Program-made: the position numbers and the translations under genes
Shown: positions 34,830 through 43,896 of the stretch, piece after piece
Numbering within the stretch: the stretch's first letter is position 1
Layout of the letters: each line of letters starts with the position of its first letter
NCBI RefSeq assembly: GCF_042648805.1
Contig: NZ_JBHRXZ010000015.1
Span: 1 to 64,000 of the forward strand
Direction of reading: 5' to 3'
Length of the DNA: 64,000 nucleotides
From: Azomonas tarimensis
GTDB lineage: Bacteria > Pseudomonadota > Gammaproteobacteria > Pseudomonadales > Pseudomonadaceae
Notes under the pieces: model-generated
Told to the model about the DNA's origin: nothing
The model's input: the letters and a program-made list of their open reading frames with translations, nothing else
The model's database searches: none

Positions 34830-35216
34830 ATGCCCAGGGGCGACAAGAGCAAGTACACCGACAAGCAGCAGCGAAAGGCCGAGCACATCGAGGAAAGCTA
34901 TGAAAAGCGCGGTGTGCCGGCAGACGAAGCGGAAGCGCGCGCCTGGGCAACGGTCAACAAGCAGTCCGGCGGCGGTGAGCGCAAGGGCGGTTCCGGCCAG
35001 GACAAAAGCGCCACCGCCAAGCGCGCCGACCGTAAGGATTCTGCGCACCGCGCGGCACAGGCGCGCCAGGGAGAATCACCCAACCGAGGGAACAGCTCCG
35101 GCAACACATCGCTGGCAAAGATGACAGTCCGGGAACTTCAGGAAAAAGCTCGGGAGCGTGACATCCCGGGTCGCTCGAAAATGCGCAAGGATGAACTCAT
35201 CGAGGCCCTTAGCTGA
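34830..35216 (+). CDS. Small basic protein with C-terminal Rho N-terminal-like domain
   Basis: The 128-residue protein is highly charged. Residues 1-45 (MPRGDKSKYTDKQQRKAEHI and on) resemble ChaB-like or plasmid-stabilisation-type small proteins. A Gly/Ser/Lys-rich linker follows. The last 32 residues (KMTVRELQEKARERDIPGRS) are a Rho_N-type helical module, which in Rho and other proteins binds nucleic acid. A role in DNA or RNA binding under stress is plausible but inferred. GGGAGG precedes the ATG. The same type of gene is common near osmE in Pseudomonas. Confidence 0.75.
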   Translation: MPRGDKSKYTDKQQRKAEHIEESYEKRGVPADEAEARAWATVNKQSGGGERKGGSGQDKSATAKRADRKDSAHRAAQARQGESPNRGNSSGNTSLAKMTVRELQEKARERDIPGRSKMRKDELIEALS

Positions 35217-35223
35217 GGTAGCC

Positions 35224-35343
35224 ATGCATCCAGAGAACGAACCTGAAGAAGCCCCGCTTCTGGAGGAAAACCCCAAGCGTGAGGAGCCCGACGAGGCGCC
35301 TGCGGTCGACGAGCCAGAGCCGCTTCCAGCCACGCCGAAGTAG
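35224..35343 (+). CDS. 39-residue acidic proline-rich protein
   Basis: ATG at 35224 follows GAGGT by four to five bases, and the frame ends with TAG at 35341. The product is rich in Glu and Pro (MHPENEPEEAPLLEENP and on) with no hydrophobic segment and is probably disordered. It lies seven bases after the Rho-N-like gene and before the ferritin-like gene, so it is likely cotranscribed. I do not recognise a family. Confidence 0.55.
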   Translation: MHPENEPEEAPLLEENPKREEPDEAPAVDEPEPLPATPK

Positions 35344-35431
35344 AAAACTTTTGCCGGTGCCGGGAATCACAACTGAGGTCCGCTTTTCAACCACGGCCGG
35401 CCGGCCGGTGCCAGCCGAAAAGGAGATTTCA

Positions 35432-35965
35432 ATGACCTTTGTACAACTGAGCGACAAGCAAACCTTGCGCGATCGTGCTCGCCAGCATGTCGAGAATGGC
35501 GCGGTCACCGAGAGCTATTCGGCCGATCGGGAAGTCGTGATCAACCTGCTGAACGAAGCACTGGCGACCGAACTCGTATGCTGGTTGCGCTACAAACGCC
35601 ATTACTACATGGCTTCGGGGGTCAAGGCCAGTCTAGCGGCCGATGAGTTTCTCGAGCATGCCAATGAAGAGCAGGAGCATGCCGATCGCCTCGCCGAGCG
35701 CATCGTCCAGCTTGGCGGCGAACCGGATTTCAACCCGGACACCCTGGTCGAGCGTTCCCATGCGCAATACGCCGAGGGTAATGGTCTGCGCGACATGATC
35801 TTCGAGAACCTGGTCTCCGAGCGCATCGCAATCGACAGCTACCGCGAGATCGTCCAGTTCATCGGCGACAAGGACCCTACCACTCGACGCATCTTCGAAG
35901 ACATCCTTGCTCAGGAAGAAGAGCACGCCGACGACATGGCTGGACTGCTCGACGGTCTCAACTAG
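35432..35965 (+). CDS. Ferritin-like / bacterioferritin-type iron storage protein
   Basis: The 177-residue four-helix protein carries paired diiron motifs: NEALATELVCWLRYKRHYY, EHANEEQEHADRLAERI, a glutamate in LVSERIAIDSYREIV, and LAQEEEHADDMAGLL. These fit the ferroxidase site of bacterioferritins and Dps-like proteins. P. aeruginosa has a similar gene annotated as a probable bacterioferritin after osmE. The methionine that binds heme in true Bfr is not clear. AAGGAG precedes ATG 35432. A strong terminator follows. Confidence 0.87.
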   Translation: MTFVQLSDKQTLRDRARQHVENGAVTESYSADREVVINLLNEALATELVCWLRYKRHYYMASGVKASLAADEFLEHANEEQEHADRLAERIVQLGGEPDFNPDTLVERSHAQYAEGNGLRDMIFENLVSERIAIDSYREIVQFIGDKDPTTRRIFEDILAQEEEHADDMAGLLDGLN

Positions 35966-35984
35966 TTTCGCGGCGCATCCCCCA

Positions 35985-36023
35985 GTCATGAAAAACCCCG
36001 CTTGTCGCGGGGTTTTTCATGAC
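35985..36023. terminator. Bidirectional terminator between the ferritin-like gene and lpxC
   Basis: A perfect 17-bp stem (35985-36001 with 36007-36023) surrounds a five-base loop. The stem holds five A then CCCCGC on the left and GCGGGG then five T on the right, so either strand gives a GC hairpin followed by a U run. It sits between convergent genes and should stop both transcripts. Confidence 0.95.
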
Positions 36024-36061
36024 GCAGCTTGCAGCCGGTTACGAGCCTGGCTGCACCGGCA

Positions 36062-36976
36062 TCACCCCGCCGCGATCGGTCGCATGTAGGAGATAGGGGG
36101 CGCCACGGTGGCGTCCTCGAAGGTGACGATCTCCCAGGCGTCCGGCTGGGCCATCAGGGTCCGCAGCAAGCGATTGTTCAACGCATGCCCGGACTTGTGT
36201 CCGCGGAATTCGCCGATCAGGCTCTTGCCCAGGAGATAAAGGTCACCGATGGCATCGAGGATCTTGTGCTTGACGAATTCGTCCTCGTAACGCAGGCCGT
36301 CCTCGTTGAGCACACCACTCTCGTCCACCACGATGGCATTGTCGACACTGCCGCCAAGCGCCAGGTTGTGTGAACGCAGAAACTCGATATCACGCATGAA
36401 GCCGAACGTCCGGGCACGGCTGACTTCCTTGACGAACGAGGTGCTGGAGAAGTCCACGCTCGCCACCTGCGTACGGCCCTGGAACACCGGGTGGTCGAAG
36501 TCGATTTCGAAACTGACCTTGAAACCATCGAACGGCAGGAAGGTGGCGCGTTTGTCGCCCTCCTCCACGGTCACTTCGCGCTTGATGCGGATGAACTGCT
36601 TCGGCGCATCCTGCTCTTCCAGCCCGGCGGACTGGATGAGAAAGACGAAAGGACCGGCACTGCCGTCCATGATGGGGACCTCGGAAGCCGACAGCTCGAC
36701 ATAGGCGTTGTCGATGCCCAGGCCCGCCATGGCCGACAGGAGATGCTCGACGGTATCGACTTTGACGTCCCCGTTGACCAGGGTCGTCGACATCGTGGTT
36801 TCGCCCACATTTTCGGCGCGGGCGGTGAGTTCCACCGGCGGCGACAGATCGGTGCGACAGAACACGATGCCGGTATCCACCGGCGCCGGCTTCAGGGTGA
36901 GATAGACCTTCTCTCCTGAATGCAGGCCGACACCGGTGGCCCGGATGGTGTTCTTCAGAGTGCGTTGTCTGATCAT
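36062..36976 (-). CDS. lpxC: UDP-3-O-acyl-N-acetylglucosamine deacetylase
   Basis: The 304-residue zinc enzyme catalyses the committed step of lipid A synthesis. Zinc ligands are seen in VEHLLSAMAG (first histidine, residue about 78) and in HKILDAIGDLYLLG, with the catalytic histidine in GHKSGHALNN. Length is that of Pseudomonas LpxC. It is the last gene after the division cluster, as in P. aeruginosa, and has a probable promoter of its own in the ftsZ-lpxC gap. Confidence 0.97.
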   Translation of the reverse strand: MIRQRTLKNTIRATGVGLHSGEKVYLTLKPAPVDTGIVFCRTDLSPPVELTARAENVGETTMSTTLVNGDVKVDTVEHLLSAMAGLGIDNAYVELSASEVPIMDGSAGPFVFLIQSAGLEEQDAPKQFIRIKREVTVEEGDKRATFLPFDGFKVSFEIDFDHPVFQGRTQVASVDFSSTSFVKEVSRARTFGFMRDIEFLRSHNLALGGSVDNAIVVDESGVLNEDGLRYEDEFVKHKILDAIGDLYLLGKSLIGEFRGHKSGHALNNRLLRTLMAQPDAWEIVTFEDATVAPPISYMRPIAAG

Positions 36977-37029
36977 GGGATAACTTCGCTGTGGCGCGGA
37001 ACGCGAATTAGTAGACGAAACTGGAGGCG

Positions 37030-37056
37030 ATCATAGCAGATGCCTCCCTTCGTTAA
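37030..37056 (-). promoter_or_regulatory. Probable lpxC promoter
   Basis: On the minus strand TTAACG (37051-37056) and TATGAT (37030-37035) are 15 bases apart; reading GTTAAC as the -35 gives 16. GGAGGC and GCCTCC (37023-37028 and 37042-37047) form an inverted repeat centred on the -10. The start would be about 45-50 bases before lpxC. Confidence 0.55.
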
Positions 37057-37089
37057 CACTAATCAGAAATATACCCCTGATATACGCAC

Positions 37090-38268
37090 TCAATCAGCCT
37101 GACGTCGCAGGAAGGCTGGAATATCAAGGTAATCCAGGTCTTCATGGGCGTTGAGCTTGGCCGCAGCGGCGGTCGCCTGGGCCTGGTTACGCATCACGGT
37201 CGGGCGCTCCAGATCACGGTAGTTGACCGCCTGTTGCTCGCGCGCGACGCTCGGCTGCGGTACCGGCGAAGTCTGAACGGTGTTGTCGACCACCTTGACC
37301 GGCTTGTCCAGACGCGAGGAGAGCCCGGTGGCCACCACGGTCACATGCAGCTCGTCACGCATTTCCGGATCGATCACCGCGCCGACTTTCACTGTGGCTT
37401 CGTCGGAAGCGAACGCCTCGATGATTTCACCAACCGCCGCGTATTCGCCAAGGGACAGGTCCAGCCCGGCCGTGATGTTCACCAGGATGCCGCGGGCGCC
37501 CTGCAGGTTCACGTCTTCCAGCAGCGGGTTGCGGATCGCCGCCTCGGTGGCTTCGCGGGCGCGGTTCGGACCGCTGGCGCAGCCGGTGCCCATCATGGCC
37601 ATGCCCATTTCACCCATGACGGTTTTCACGTCGGCGAAGTCGACGTTCATCAGACCCGGGCGCTGCATGATGTCGGAAATGCCGCGCACGGCACCGGCCA
37701 GCACGTCGTCAGCCTTGGCGAAGGCAGCCAGCAGGCTCGCTTCCTTGCCGAGGATGGTCAGCAGCTTCTCATTGGGGATGGTGATCAGCGAGTCGACGCA
37801 CTCGGACAGCGCACGGATGCCATCGTCGGCCACCTGCATGCGGCGGCGACCTTCGAAGGGGAACGGACGGGTAACCACCGCGACGGTGAGAATGCCCATT
37901 TCCTTGGCCACCTGAGCGATCACCGGCGCTGCGCCGGTGCCGGTACCGCCACCCATGCCGGTGGTGATGAACACCATATCGGCGCCTTCGAGCACCTCGG
38001 CGATGCGCTCACGGTCTTCCAGGGCAGCCTGGCGGCCTATTTCAGGATTGGTACCGGCGCCTAGCCCCTTGGTGATGCCGGAGCCGAGCTGCAGCACGGT
38101 ACGGGCTTCGATTTTCTTCAGCGCCTGGGCGTCGGTGTTGGCGCAGATGAATTCAACGCCTTCGACGTTGCTGCGCACCATGTGATTGACGGCGTTGCCG
38201 CCGCCACCGCCGACACCGACGACCTTGATGATAGCGTTCTGTGGGGTGTGATCTACGAGTTCGAACAT
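37090..38268 (-). CDS. ftsZ: Cell division protein FtsZ
   Basis: The 392-residue tubulin-like GTPase forms the division ring. The GTP signature GGGTGTGAAPV lies near residue 105, with GVGGGGGNAVNHM at the N-terminal nucleotide loop. The C-terminal conserved tail DYLDIPAFLRRQ binds FtsA and ZipA, after a Gln/Ala-rich linker. Length matches Pseudomonas FtsZ. It follows ftsA by 45 bases on the minus strand and lies just before lpxC. Confidence 0.98.
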   Translation of the reverse strand: MFELVDHTPQNAIIKVVGVGGGGGNAVNHMVRSNVEGVEFICANTDAQALKKIEARTVLQLGSGITKGLGAGTNPEIGRQAALEDRERIAEVLEGADMVFITTGMGGGTGTGAAPVIAQVAKEMGILTVAVVTRPFPFEGRRRMQVADDGIRALSECVDSLITIPNEKLLTILGKEASLLAAFAKADDVLAGAVRGISDIMQRPGLMNVDFADVKTVMGEMGMAMMGTGCASGPNRAREATEAAIRNPLLEDVNLQGARGILVNITAGLDLSLGEYAAVGEIIEAFASDEATVKVGAVIDPEMRDELHVTVVATGLSSRLDKPVKVVDNTVQTSPVPQPSVAREQQAVNYRDLERPTVMRNQAQATAAAAKLNAHEDLDYLDIPAFLRRQAD

Positions 38269-38313
38269 TGCCCGCTCTCCTTCAAGTTGTAATTCGAGTT
38301 AACTGCCGTGCTG

Positions 38314-39561
38314 TTAAAAATTTCCCTGAATCCAGCTTTTCAGCCTGTCCAGGACAGATGACTTCGATTCTTCGTTGGGCTGGCCGCGACCGGGCGTGGG
38401 CATACTCTCGGATTGCTTGCGCAAGCCGTACAGCAACAGGCCGACGCCGGTCGAATAGATGGGATTTCTGATGACATCAGCCAGCCCTTTCACGCCATGC
38501 GGTACGCCGAGGCGTACCGGCATGTGGAAAATCTCCTCGGCAAGTTCAATGGCACCTTCCATTTTTGCCGTGCCGCCGGTCAGCACGATGCCGGCCGGAA
38601 TCAGGTCCTCATAGCCGCTGCGACGCAGCTCGGCCTGAATCAGTGTGAACAGTTCGTCGTACCGGGGCTCGACCACTTCGGCCAAAGCCTGGCGGGACAG
38701 TTCCCGCGGCGGCCGATCTCCGACGCTCGGTACCTTGATGGTTTCCCCCGCACCGGCCAGCTTGGCCAGCGCGCAGGCATAACGGATCTTGATTTCCTCG
38801 GCGTATTGGGTCGGGGTGCGCAGGGCCATGGCGATGTCGTTGGTCACCTGGTCGCCGGCGATGGGGATCACCGCGGTATGACGGATCGCGCCTTCGGTGA
38901 AGATGCAGATGTCGGTGGTGCCGCCGCCGATGTCCACCAGGCAGACGCCCAGTTCCTTTTCGTCCTCGGTCAGGACCGCATGGGCCGAGGCCAGTTGCTC
39001 GAGAATGATATCGTCCACTTCCATGCCACAGCGGCGCACGCATTTTTCGACGTTTTGCGCGGCATTCACCGCACAGGTCACCACGTGCACCTTGGCTTCA
39101 AGGCGCACGCCGGACATGCCCAGGGGTTCGCGCACGCCCTCCTGGTTGTCGATCACATAGTCCTGCGGCAGCGTATGCAGGACCCGCTGGTCAGCCGGAA
39201 TGGCCACGGCCTGGGCGGCATCGAGCACACGTTCGAGGTCCGCTTCACTGACTTCGCGATCACGGATGGCGACGATACCGTGGGAGTTGAGACTGCGGAT
39301 ATGGTTGCCCGCCAGACCGACAAAGGCCGAGTGGATGCGGCAGCCGGCCATCAGCTGCGCCTCTTCGATGGCCCGCTGCACCGACTGCACCGTCGACTCG
39401 ATGTTCACCACCACGCCTTTCTTCAGTCCGCGTGACGGGTGGCTGCCAATGCCCACCACTTCCAGCCCACCATCGGCCGTTACCTCTCCCACCAGCGCCA
39501 CCACCTTGGAGGTGCCGATGTCCAGCCCGACGATCATTTTCCCGCTCTGCACATTCGCCAT
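38314..39561 (-). CDS. ftsA: Cell division protein FtsA
   Basis: The 415-residue actin-like ATPase anchors FtsZ to the membrane and recruits later division proteins. The phosphate loop VGLDIGTSKVVALVGE and the second loop CLVDIGGGTTDICIF are present. The C-terminal amphipathic helix that binds membrane is VLDRLKSWIQGNF. Length is typical. It sits between ftsQ (13 bases upstream) and ftsZ, the order of every dcw cluster of this type. Confidence 0.97.
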   Translation of the reverse strand: MANVQSGKMIVGLDIGTSKVVALVGEVTADGGLEVVGIGSHPSRGLKKGVVVNIESTVQSVQRAIEEAQLMAGCRIHSAFVGLAGNHIRSLNSHGIVAIRDREVSEADLERVLDAAQAVAIPADQRVLHTLPQDYVIDNQEGVREPLGMSGVRLEAKVHVVTCAVNAAQNVEKCVRRCGMEVDDIILEQLASAHAVLTEDEKELGVCLVDIGGGTTDICIFTEGAIRHTAVIPIAGDQVTNDIAMALRTPTQYAEEIKIRYACALAKLAGAGETIKVPSVGDRPPRELSRQALAEVVEPRYDELFTLIQAELRRSGYEDLIPAGIVLTGGTAKMEGAIELAEEIFHMPVRLGVPHGVKGLADVIRNPIYSTGVGLLLYGLRKQSESMPTPGRGQPNEESKSSVLDRLKSWIQGNF

Positions 39562-39574
39562 GTTACGCCTGTCC

Positions 39575-40432
39575 TCAATTCTTCTTCGCCACGAGCGTGT
39601 CGCTCGCGGCTGCGGGTGGTTCGTGCCATGCCACGGCCAGGCCGTTGGCGTAACGTAGATCGACCCGCGCTATGTTCTCGCGCTGCTCATGCAGCTCCTG
39701 CCGGTAGATGGTGCCGAACCGGCGAATCTTCTCCACCACGTTGTCGCGCCCGAGCAGCAGCTCCATACCCTGCCCAGTGGTCAGGAACCAGCTGCCACGC
39801 TCGCGCAACTCGAGCCGATGAACGGTCAAGCCCATGGGTCGCAGCATCTGGCTGAGCATCTGATATTGCTGCATGACCCGCCGCTGGGCCCGCTTGGGTC
39901 CGTACAGCTGCGGCAACTGGTCGTATCCCGATGCGTCGCTGGGAACAAAGGATTGCCCCCGGTTGTTCAAGAGTGCCTCGTCGCCCCAGCGGGCGATGGG
40001 CAGTTGTTCATCGAGCTTGACGATCACCTGGTCGGGCCATACCCGCCGCGCCTCGGCGCCTGCGATCCAGGGCATTTCCTCGAGGCTCTTGCGCATGCCC
40101 ACCAGATCGACGCTGAAAAAGCTGCGCTCGACATAGGGCGCGATCTGCTGCTGCACCGCATCCGGGCTGACATAGGCCAGTTCGCCCTGCACCGTCACCT
40201 TGGCGATCGGCCGGTCGGCGTAGGGTAGCAACTGCTGTCCCAGCTCGTAGCCCGCCGCCAGCAGGCCAACCAGCACGACCGGCCAGAGCACGCGCTTGAC
40301 GCCACTCCAGGTCGGCCTGGGCAAGCGGCTGAGCAGCGGCTCCGGCGCCACCAGCCGACTCGCACCGCGCGGCGCGACCTTGCGCTGTGGCGTCCGAGGG
40401 AATGGCTGGGTATGACGCAGACTGGGGATCAT
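39575..40432 (-). CDS. ftsQ: Cell division protein FtsQ
   Basis: The 285-residue bitopic protein links early and late division proteins with FtsL and FtsB. A basic cytoplasmic tail of about 45 residues is followed by one membrane helix (VLWPVVLVGLLAAGYELG), a POTRA domain (ITKVTVQGELAYVS-like segment near residue 75) and the beta domain. Family identity rests on this layout and on its place between ddlB (three bases upstream) and ftsA. Confidence 0.95.
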   Translation of the reverse strand: MIPSLRHTQPFPRTPQRKVAPRGASRLVAPEPLLSRLPRPTWSGVKRVLWPVVLVGLLAAGYELGQQLLPYADRPIAKVTVQGELAYVSPDAVQQQIAPYVERSFFSVDLVGMRKSLEEMPWIAGAEARRVWPDQVIVKLDEQLPIARWGDEALLNNRGQSFVPSDASGYDQLPQLYGPKRAQRRVMQQYQMLSQMLRPMGLTVHRLELRERGSWFLTTGQGMELLLGRDNVVEKIRRFGTIYRQELHEQRENIARVDLRYANGLAVAWHEPPAAASDTLVAKKN

Positions 40433-40435
40433 GGT

Positions 40436-41374
40436 TCAGTTCCTCTCCACCAAGCTGTCTTCAAGGATTTCCAGCACCAGCTGCTGGAAATCCAGCCCGG
40501 CCGCCCCAGCGGCCATTGGCACCAAGCTGTGGTCGGTCATGCCAGGCACGGTGTTGACCTCCAGCAGCCAGAAGCGCCCTTCGGCATCCTGCATCACATC
40601 CACCCGGCCCCAGCCGCGCACGCCTACCGCCTCGCAAGCCCGGGCGCAGAGCGCCTGCAGTTCCTCCTCGCGCGCCGCTTCCAGACCGCAGGGAATGCGG
40701 TACTGGGTATCGGCGGCGAGGTACTTGGCGTCGTAGTCGTAGAAGCTGTGCGGCGTGCCCAGCCCGATCACCGGCAGCATCCGCCCGCCGAGCATGGCGA
40801 TGGTGAACTCGGGGCCCTGGATCCACTGCTCCACCAGCACCTGGGAGTCATAGGCGCTGGCCGCACGCCAGGCGGCGATCAGTTCGGCTATCCCGCCGAC
40901 CTTGGCCATGCCGATGCTCGACCCCTCATGGGCCGGCTTGACGATCAGCGGAAAGCCGAGCGTCTCGGCTGCGGCGTGGCAGTCCTCTTCGCTGGCCAAC
41001 GCGGCATGGGCCGGGGTCGGCAGGCCCAGGGTCTGCCAAACCTGCTTGGTGCGCAGCTTGTCCATCGCCAGCGAGGACGCCAGGATGCCGCTGCCGGTGT
41101 AGGGAATGCGTGCGCACTCGAGCAGGCCCTGCATGCTGCCATCCTCGCCGCCACGACCGTGCAGGACGACAAAGGCACGATCGATCCGCTCATCCGCCAG
41201 CCGACGCAGCACATCGGTGCCGACATCGAGGCCGAAGGCGTCGACCCCAGCGCCCTGCAGGGCGGTCAGTACCGCCTGACCGGACTTCAGCGAAATCTCC
41301 CGCTCGGCGCTGATGCCGCCATAGAGCACGGCGACACGGCCGTAGGCCTGGGGATCGCGGGTCGGCTGGGTCAT
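40436..41374 (-). CDS. ddlB: D-alanine-D-alanine ligase B
   Basis: The 312-residue ATP-grasp enzyme makes the D-Ala-D-Ala dipeptide for the peptidoglycan stem. It shows GRVAVLYGGISAEREISL at the N-terminus, the serine in HEGSSIGMAKV and the metal-binding LLEVNTVPGMTDHSLVP near the end. ATG at 41374 lies one base after the murC stop; the longer frame from 41410 would overlap murC. The gene follows murC directly, with no murB between, as in Pseudomonas. Confidence 0.97.
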   Translation of the reverse strand: MTQPTRDPQAYGRVAVLYGGISAEREISLKSGQAVLTALQGAGVDAFGLDVGTDVLRRLADERIDRAFVVLHGRGGEDGSMQGLLECARIPYTGSGILASSLAMDKLRTKQVWQTLGLPTPAHAALASEEDCHAAAETLGFPLIVKPAHEGSSIGMAKVGGIAELIAAWRAASAYDSQVLVEQWIQGPEFTIAMLGGRMLPVIGLGTPHSFYDYDAKYLAADTQYRIPCGLEAAREEELQALCARACEAVGVRGWGRVDVMQDAEGRFWLLEVNTVPGMTDHSLVPMAAGAAGLDFQQLVLEILEDSLVERN

Positions 41375-41375
41375 G

Positions 41376-42833
41376 TCAATTCTTCCTCGCGGCGGGTGAG
41401 ACGCCGGCAAATAGCGGGTGGCGGATCAACTGGGGCGACAGCGCGCCGATGTCACCGGCCCCCTGGCAGATGACGATGTCGCCGGGTCTGAGCAACGGTT
41501 TGAGCAAGGGCGCCAGCTCCACGCCGCGCTCGATGTAGATCGGGTCGAGCTGCCCGCGCTGACGGATGCTGTGGCACAGCTGGCGGCTGTCGGCACCCGG
41601 AATCGGCTCCTCGCCCGCCGGGTAGACCTCCATCAGCAACAGCACATTGGCGTCGGCCAGCACCTGAACGAAATCCTCGTAGAGGTCCCGGGTGCGGGTA
41701 TAGCGATGCGGCTGGTAGACCATCACCAGGCGCCTGTCGGGCCAGCCGCCGCGCACGGCCTTGATCACCGCGGCGACCTCACGTGGGTGATGGCCGTAGT
41801 CGTCGACCAGCATCACGCTGCCGCTCTCCACCGGCAGTTCGCCATACACCTGGAAGCGCCGGCCGACGCCCTGGAATCCGGACAGCCCCTGGAGAATGGC
41901 GGCGTCCTCGATGCCCTCGTCGGTGGCGATGGCGATGGTGGCCAGGGCATTGAGCACGTTGTGATCGCCCGGCATGTTGACCGACACGTCGAGCGGTTCG
42001 CGGCCGCTGCGCAGTACCGTGAAGAAGGTGCGCATGCCATCCTGGCGCACCTTCACTGCGCGCACGTCGGCATCCTCGGCGAAACCGTAGGTAATCAGAG
42101 GTCGACCGATCTGGCCGAGGATCTCGCGCACCACCGGGTCGTCGACGCAGAGTACAGCCAGCCCGTAAAACGGCAGGTTGTGCAGGAACTCGATGAAGGT
42201 TCGCTTGAGCTTGCCGAAGTCCCCTTCATAGGTGCTCATGTGATCGGCATCGATGTTGGTCACTACCGCGACCATCGGCTGCAGGTGCAGGAAGCTGGCA
42301 TCGCTCTCGTCGGCTTCGGCGATCAGGTAGCGGCTGCCACCGAGCTGGGCATTGGTTCCGGCCGCGTTCAGCCGGCCACCGATGACAAAGGTCGGATCCA
42401 GCCCGCCCGCGGCGAACACCGAGGCGAGCAGGCTGGTGGTGGTGGTCTTGCCATGGGTCCCGGCCACGGCGATGCCGTGGCGATAACGCATCAGCTCGGC
42501 GAGCATTTCCGCCCGCGGCACCACGGGAATCCGTTGCTCCAGGGCGGTCGCCACTTCCGGATTGGCCTCGTTGACCGCACTGGAAACCACCAGCACGTCG
42601 GCGCCCTGCACGTGTTCGGCGCGATGGCCGATGTGGATCTGCGCGCCAAAGCTCGCCAGCCGCTCGGTGGTCGCCGAGGCCTTGAGGTCGGAGCCGGACA
42701 CTTCATAGCCAAGATTGAGCAGCACCTCGGCGATGCCGCACATGCCCACGCCGCCGATACCGACGAAGTGGATACGGCGGATGCGTCGCATGCGCCGGAT
42801 TTCTGCCTTCGCGGCTCCCGGGGACTTAGCCAA
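41376..42833 (-). CDS. murC: UDP-N-acetylmuramate-L-alanine ligase
   Basis: The 485-residue Mur ligase adds L-alanine to UDP-MurNAc. The Rossmann loop is IHFVGIGGVGMCGIAE, the ATP loop is GTHGKTTTTS, and AEADESDASFLHL follows. I place the start at TTG 42833: GGAGGT lies six bases before it, the product would begin MAKSPGAAK as in relatives, and it overlaps the murG stop by eight bases. ATG at 42791 is the fallback. It lies between murG and ddlB. Confidence 0.95.
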   Translation of the reverse strand: MAKSPGAAKAEIRRMRRIRRIHFVGIGGVGMCGIAEVLLNLGYEVSGSDLKASATTERLASFGAQIHIGHRAEHVQGADVLVVSSAVNEANPEVATALEQRIPVVPRAEMLAELMRYRHGIAVAGTHGKTTTTSLLASVFAAGGLDPTFVIGGRLNAAGTNAQLGGSRYLIAEADESDASFLHLQPMVAVVTNIDADHMSTYEGDFGKLKRTFIEFLHNLPFYGLAVLCVDDPVVREILGQIGRPLITYGFAEDADVRAVKVRQDGMRTFFTVLRSGREPLDVSVNMPGDHNVLNALATIAIATDEGIEDAAILQGLSGFQGVGRRFQVYGELPVESGSVMLVDDYGHHPREVAAVIKAVRGGWPDRRLVMVYQPHRYTRTRDLYEDFVQVLADANVLLLMEVYPAGEEPIPGADSRQLCHSIRQRGQLDPIYIERGVELAPLLKPLLRPGDIVICQGAGDIGALSPQLIRHPLFAGVSPAARKN

Positions 42834-43896
42834 GGGCCACCTCCAGACAGATGTCGACGACGCTACGGGTGGCATCGGGCTTGGCCAGTCGGCGCGCCGT
42901 GGCGCCCATGCTCTTGAGTTGTTCGGGGTGCATCATGACCTCGGTAAGCCGGGCGGCGAGCGCGGCGGCATCGGTAGTCGCTTGGGGCAGGACCACTGCC
43001 GCGCCCGCATCGGCCAGGTACTCGGCATTGCGGGTCTGGTGGTCGTCGATGGCGTGGGGTAGCGGCACCAGAAAAGCCGGTAGCCCCGCCGCGGCCAGTT
43101 CGCTCACGGTGAGCGCCCCGGCGCGGCAGATCACCAGATCCGCCCAGGCATAGGCACGTGCCATATCGGCGACGAAGGGCGCCACCTTGGCCTCGACCCC
43201 CGCATCGCGGTAGCGTCCGGTGGTCAGCTCGGCGTGTTGCTTGCCGGCCTGGTGGAACACCTCGGGGCGCAGTTCGACCGGCAGCTGGGAGAGCGCCTGT
43301 GGCACGAGCTTGTTCAGCGGCTCGGCGCCAAGGCTGCCACCGAGCACCAGAAGGCGCGGGCGGCGTCCGTCCAGCGCTTCGCGGGGAGTGACCAGAAAGA
43401 GCTCTTCGCGCACCGGATTACCGGTGGTGCGGCGTTTGCCGCTGGGCCGGAAGGTGTCCGGGAACGCCTCGCAGACCCGGGCGGCCATGGGCGCCAGGCT
43501 GCGGTTGGCGGTTCCGGCCACGGCGTTCTGTTCGTGGATCACCAGGGGCACGCGCGCCAGCCGGGCGGCCAGCCCGCCCGGTCCGGTGACATAGCCGCCC
43601 AGACCCAGGACACAGACCGGCTGCAGCTCGGCGATCAGCCGGCGTGCCTGCAGCAACGAGCGACCCAGTTGCAGCGGGGCGGCCGCCAGCGATGCCAGGC
43701 CCTTGCCGCGCAGGCCACTGACCGGGATCAGGTGCAGGGGCAGACCTGCCGCCGGCACCAGTTCGTTCTCGATCCCGCGCGGAGTGCCCAGCCAGTGCAC
43801 CTTGTAGCCGCGCGCCTGGAACTCGCGTGCGCAGGCCAGCGCGGGAAACACGTGGCCACCGGTGCCACCGGCCATCACCAGTACGTTAGCGACCAC
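42826..43896 (-). CDS. murG: UDP-GlcNAc transferase to lipid I (MurG)
   Basis: The 356-residue GT-B enzyme adds GlcNAc to lipid I, forming lipid II on the inner face of the membrane. The N-terminal glycine loop MAGGTGGHVFPALA and the donor site in LICRAGALTVSELAAAGLP are typical. The start is GTG at 43896, with AAGGAGG six bases before it, and overlaps the end of ftsW by 11 bases. Its stop lies inside the beginning of murC. Confidence 0.97.
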   Translation of the reverse strand: MVANVLVMAGGTGGHVFPALACAREFQARGYKVHWLGTPRGIENELVPAAGLPLHLIPVSGLRGKGLASLAAAPLQLGRSLLQARRLIAELQPVCVLGLGGYVTGPGGLAARLARVPLVIHEQNAVAGTANRSLAPMAARVCEAFPDTFRPSGKRRTTGNPVREELFLVTPREALDGRRPRLLVLGGSLGAEPLNKLVPQALSQLPVELRPEVFHQAGKQHAELTTGRYRDAGVEAKVAPFVADMARAYAWADLVICRAGALTVSELAAAGLPAFLVPLPHAIDDHQTRNAEYLADAGAAVVLPQATTDAAALAARLTEVMMHPEQLKSMGATARRLAKPDATRSVVDICLEVALG

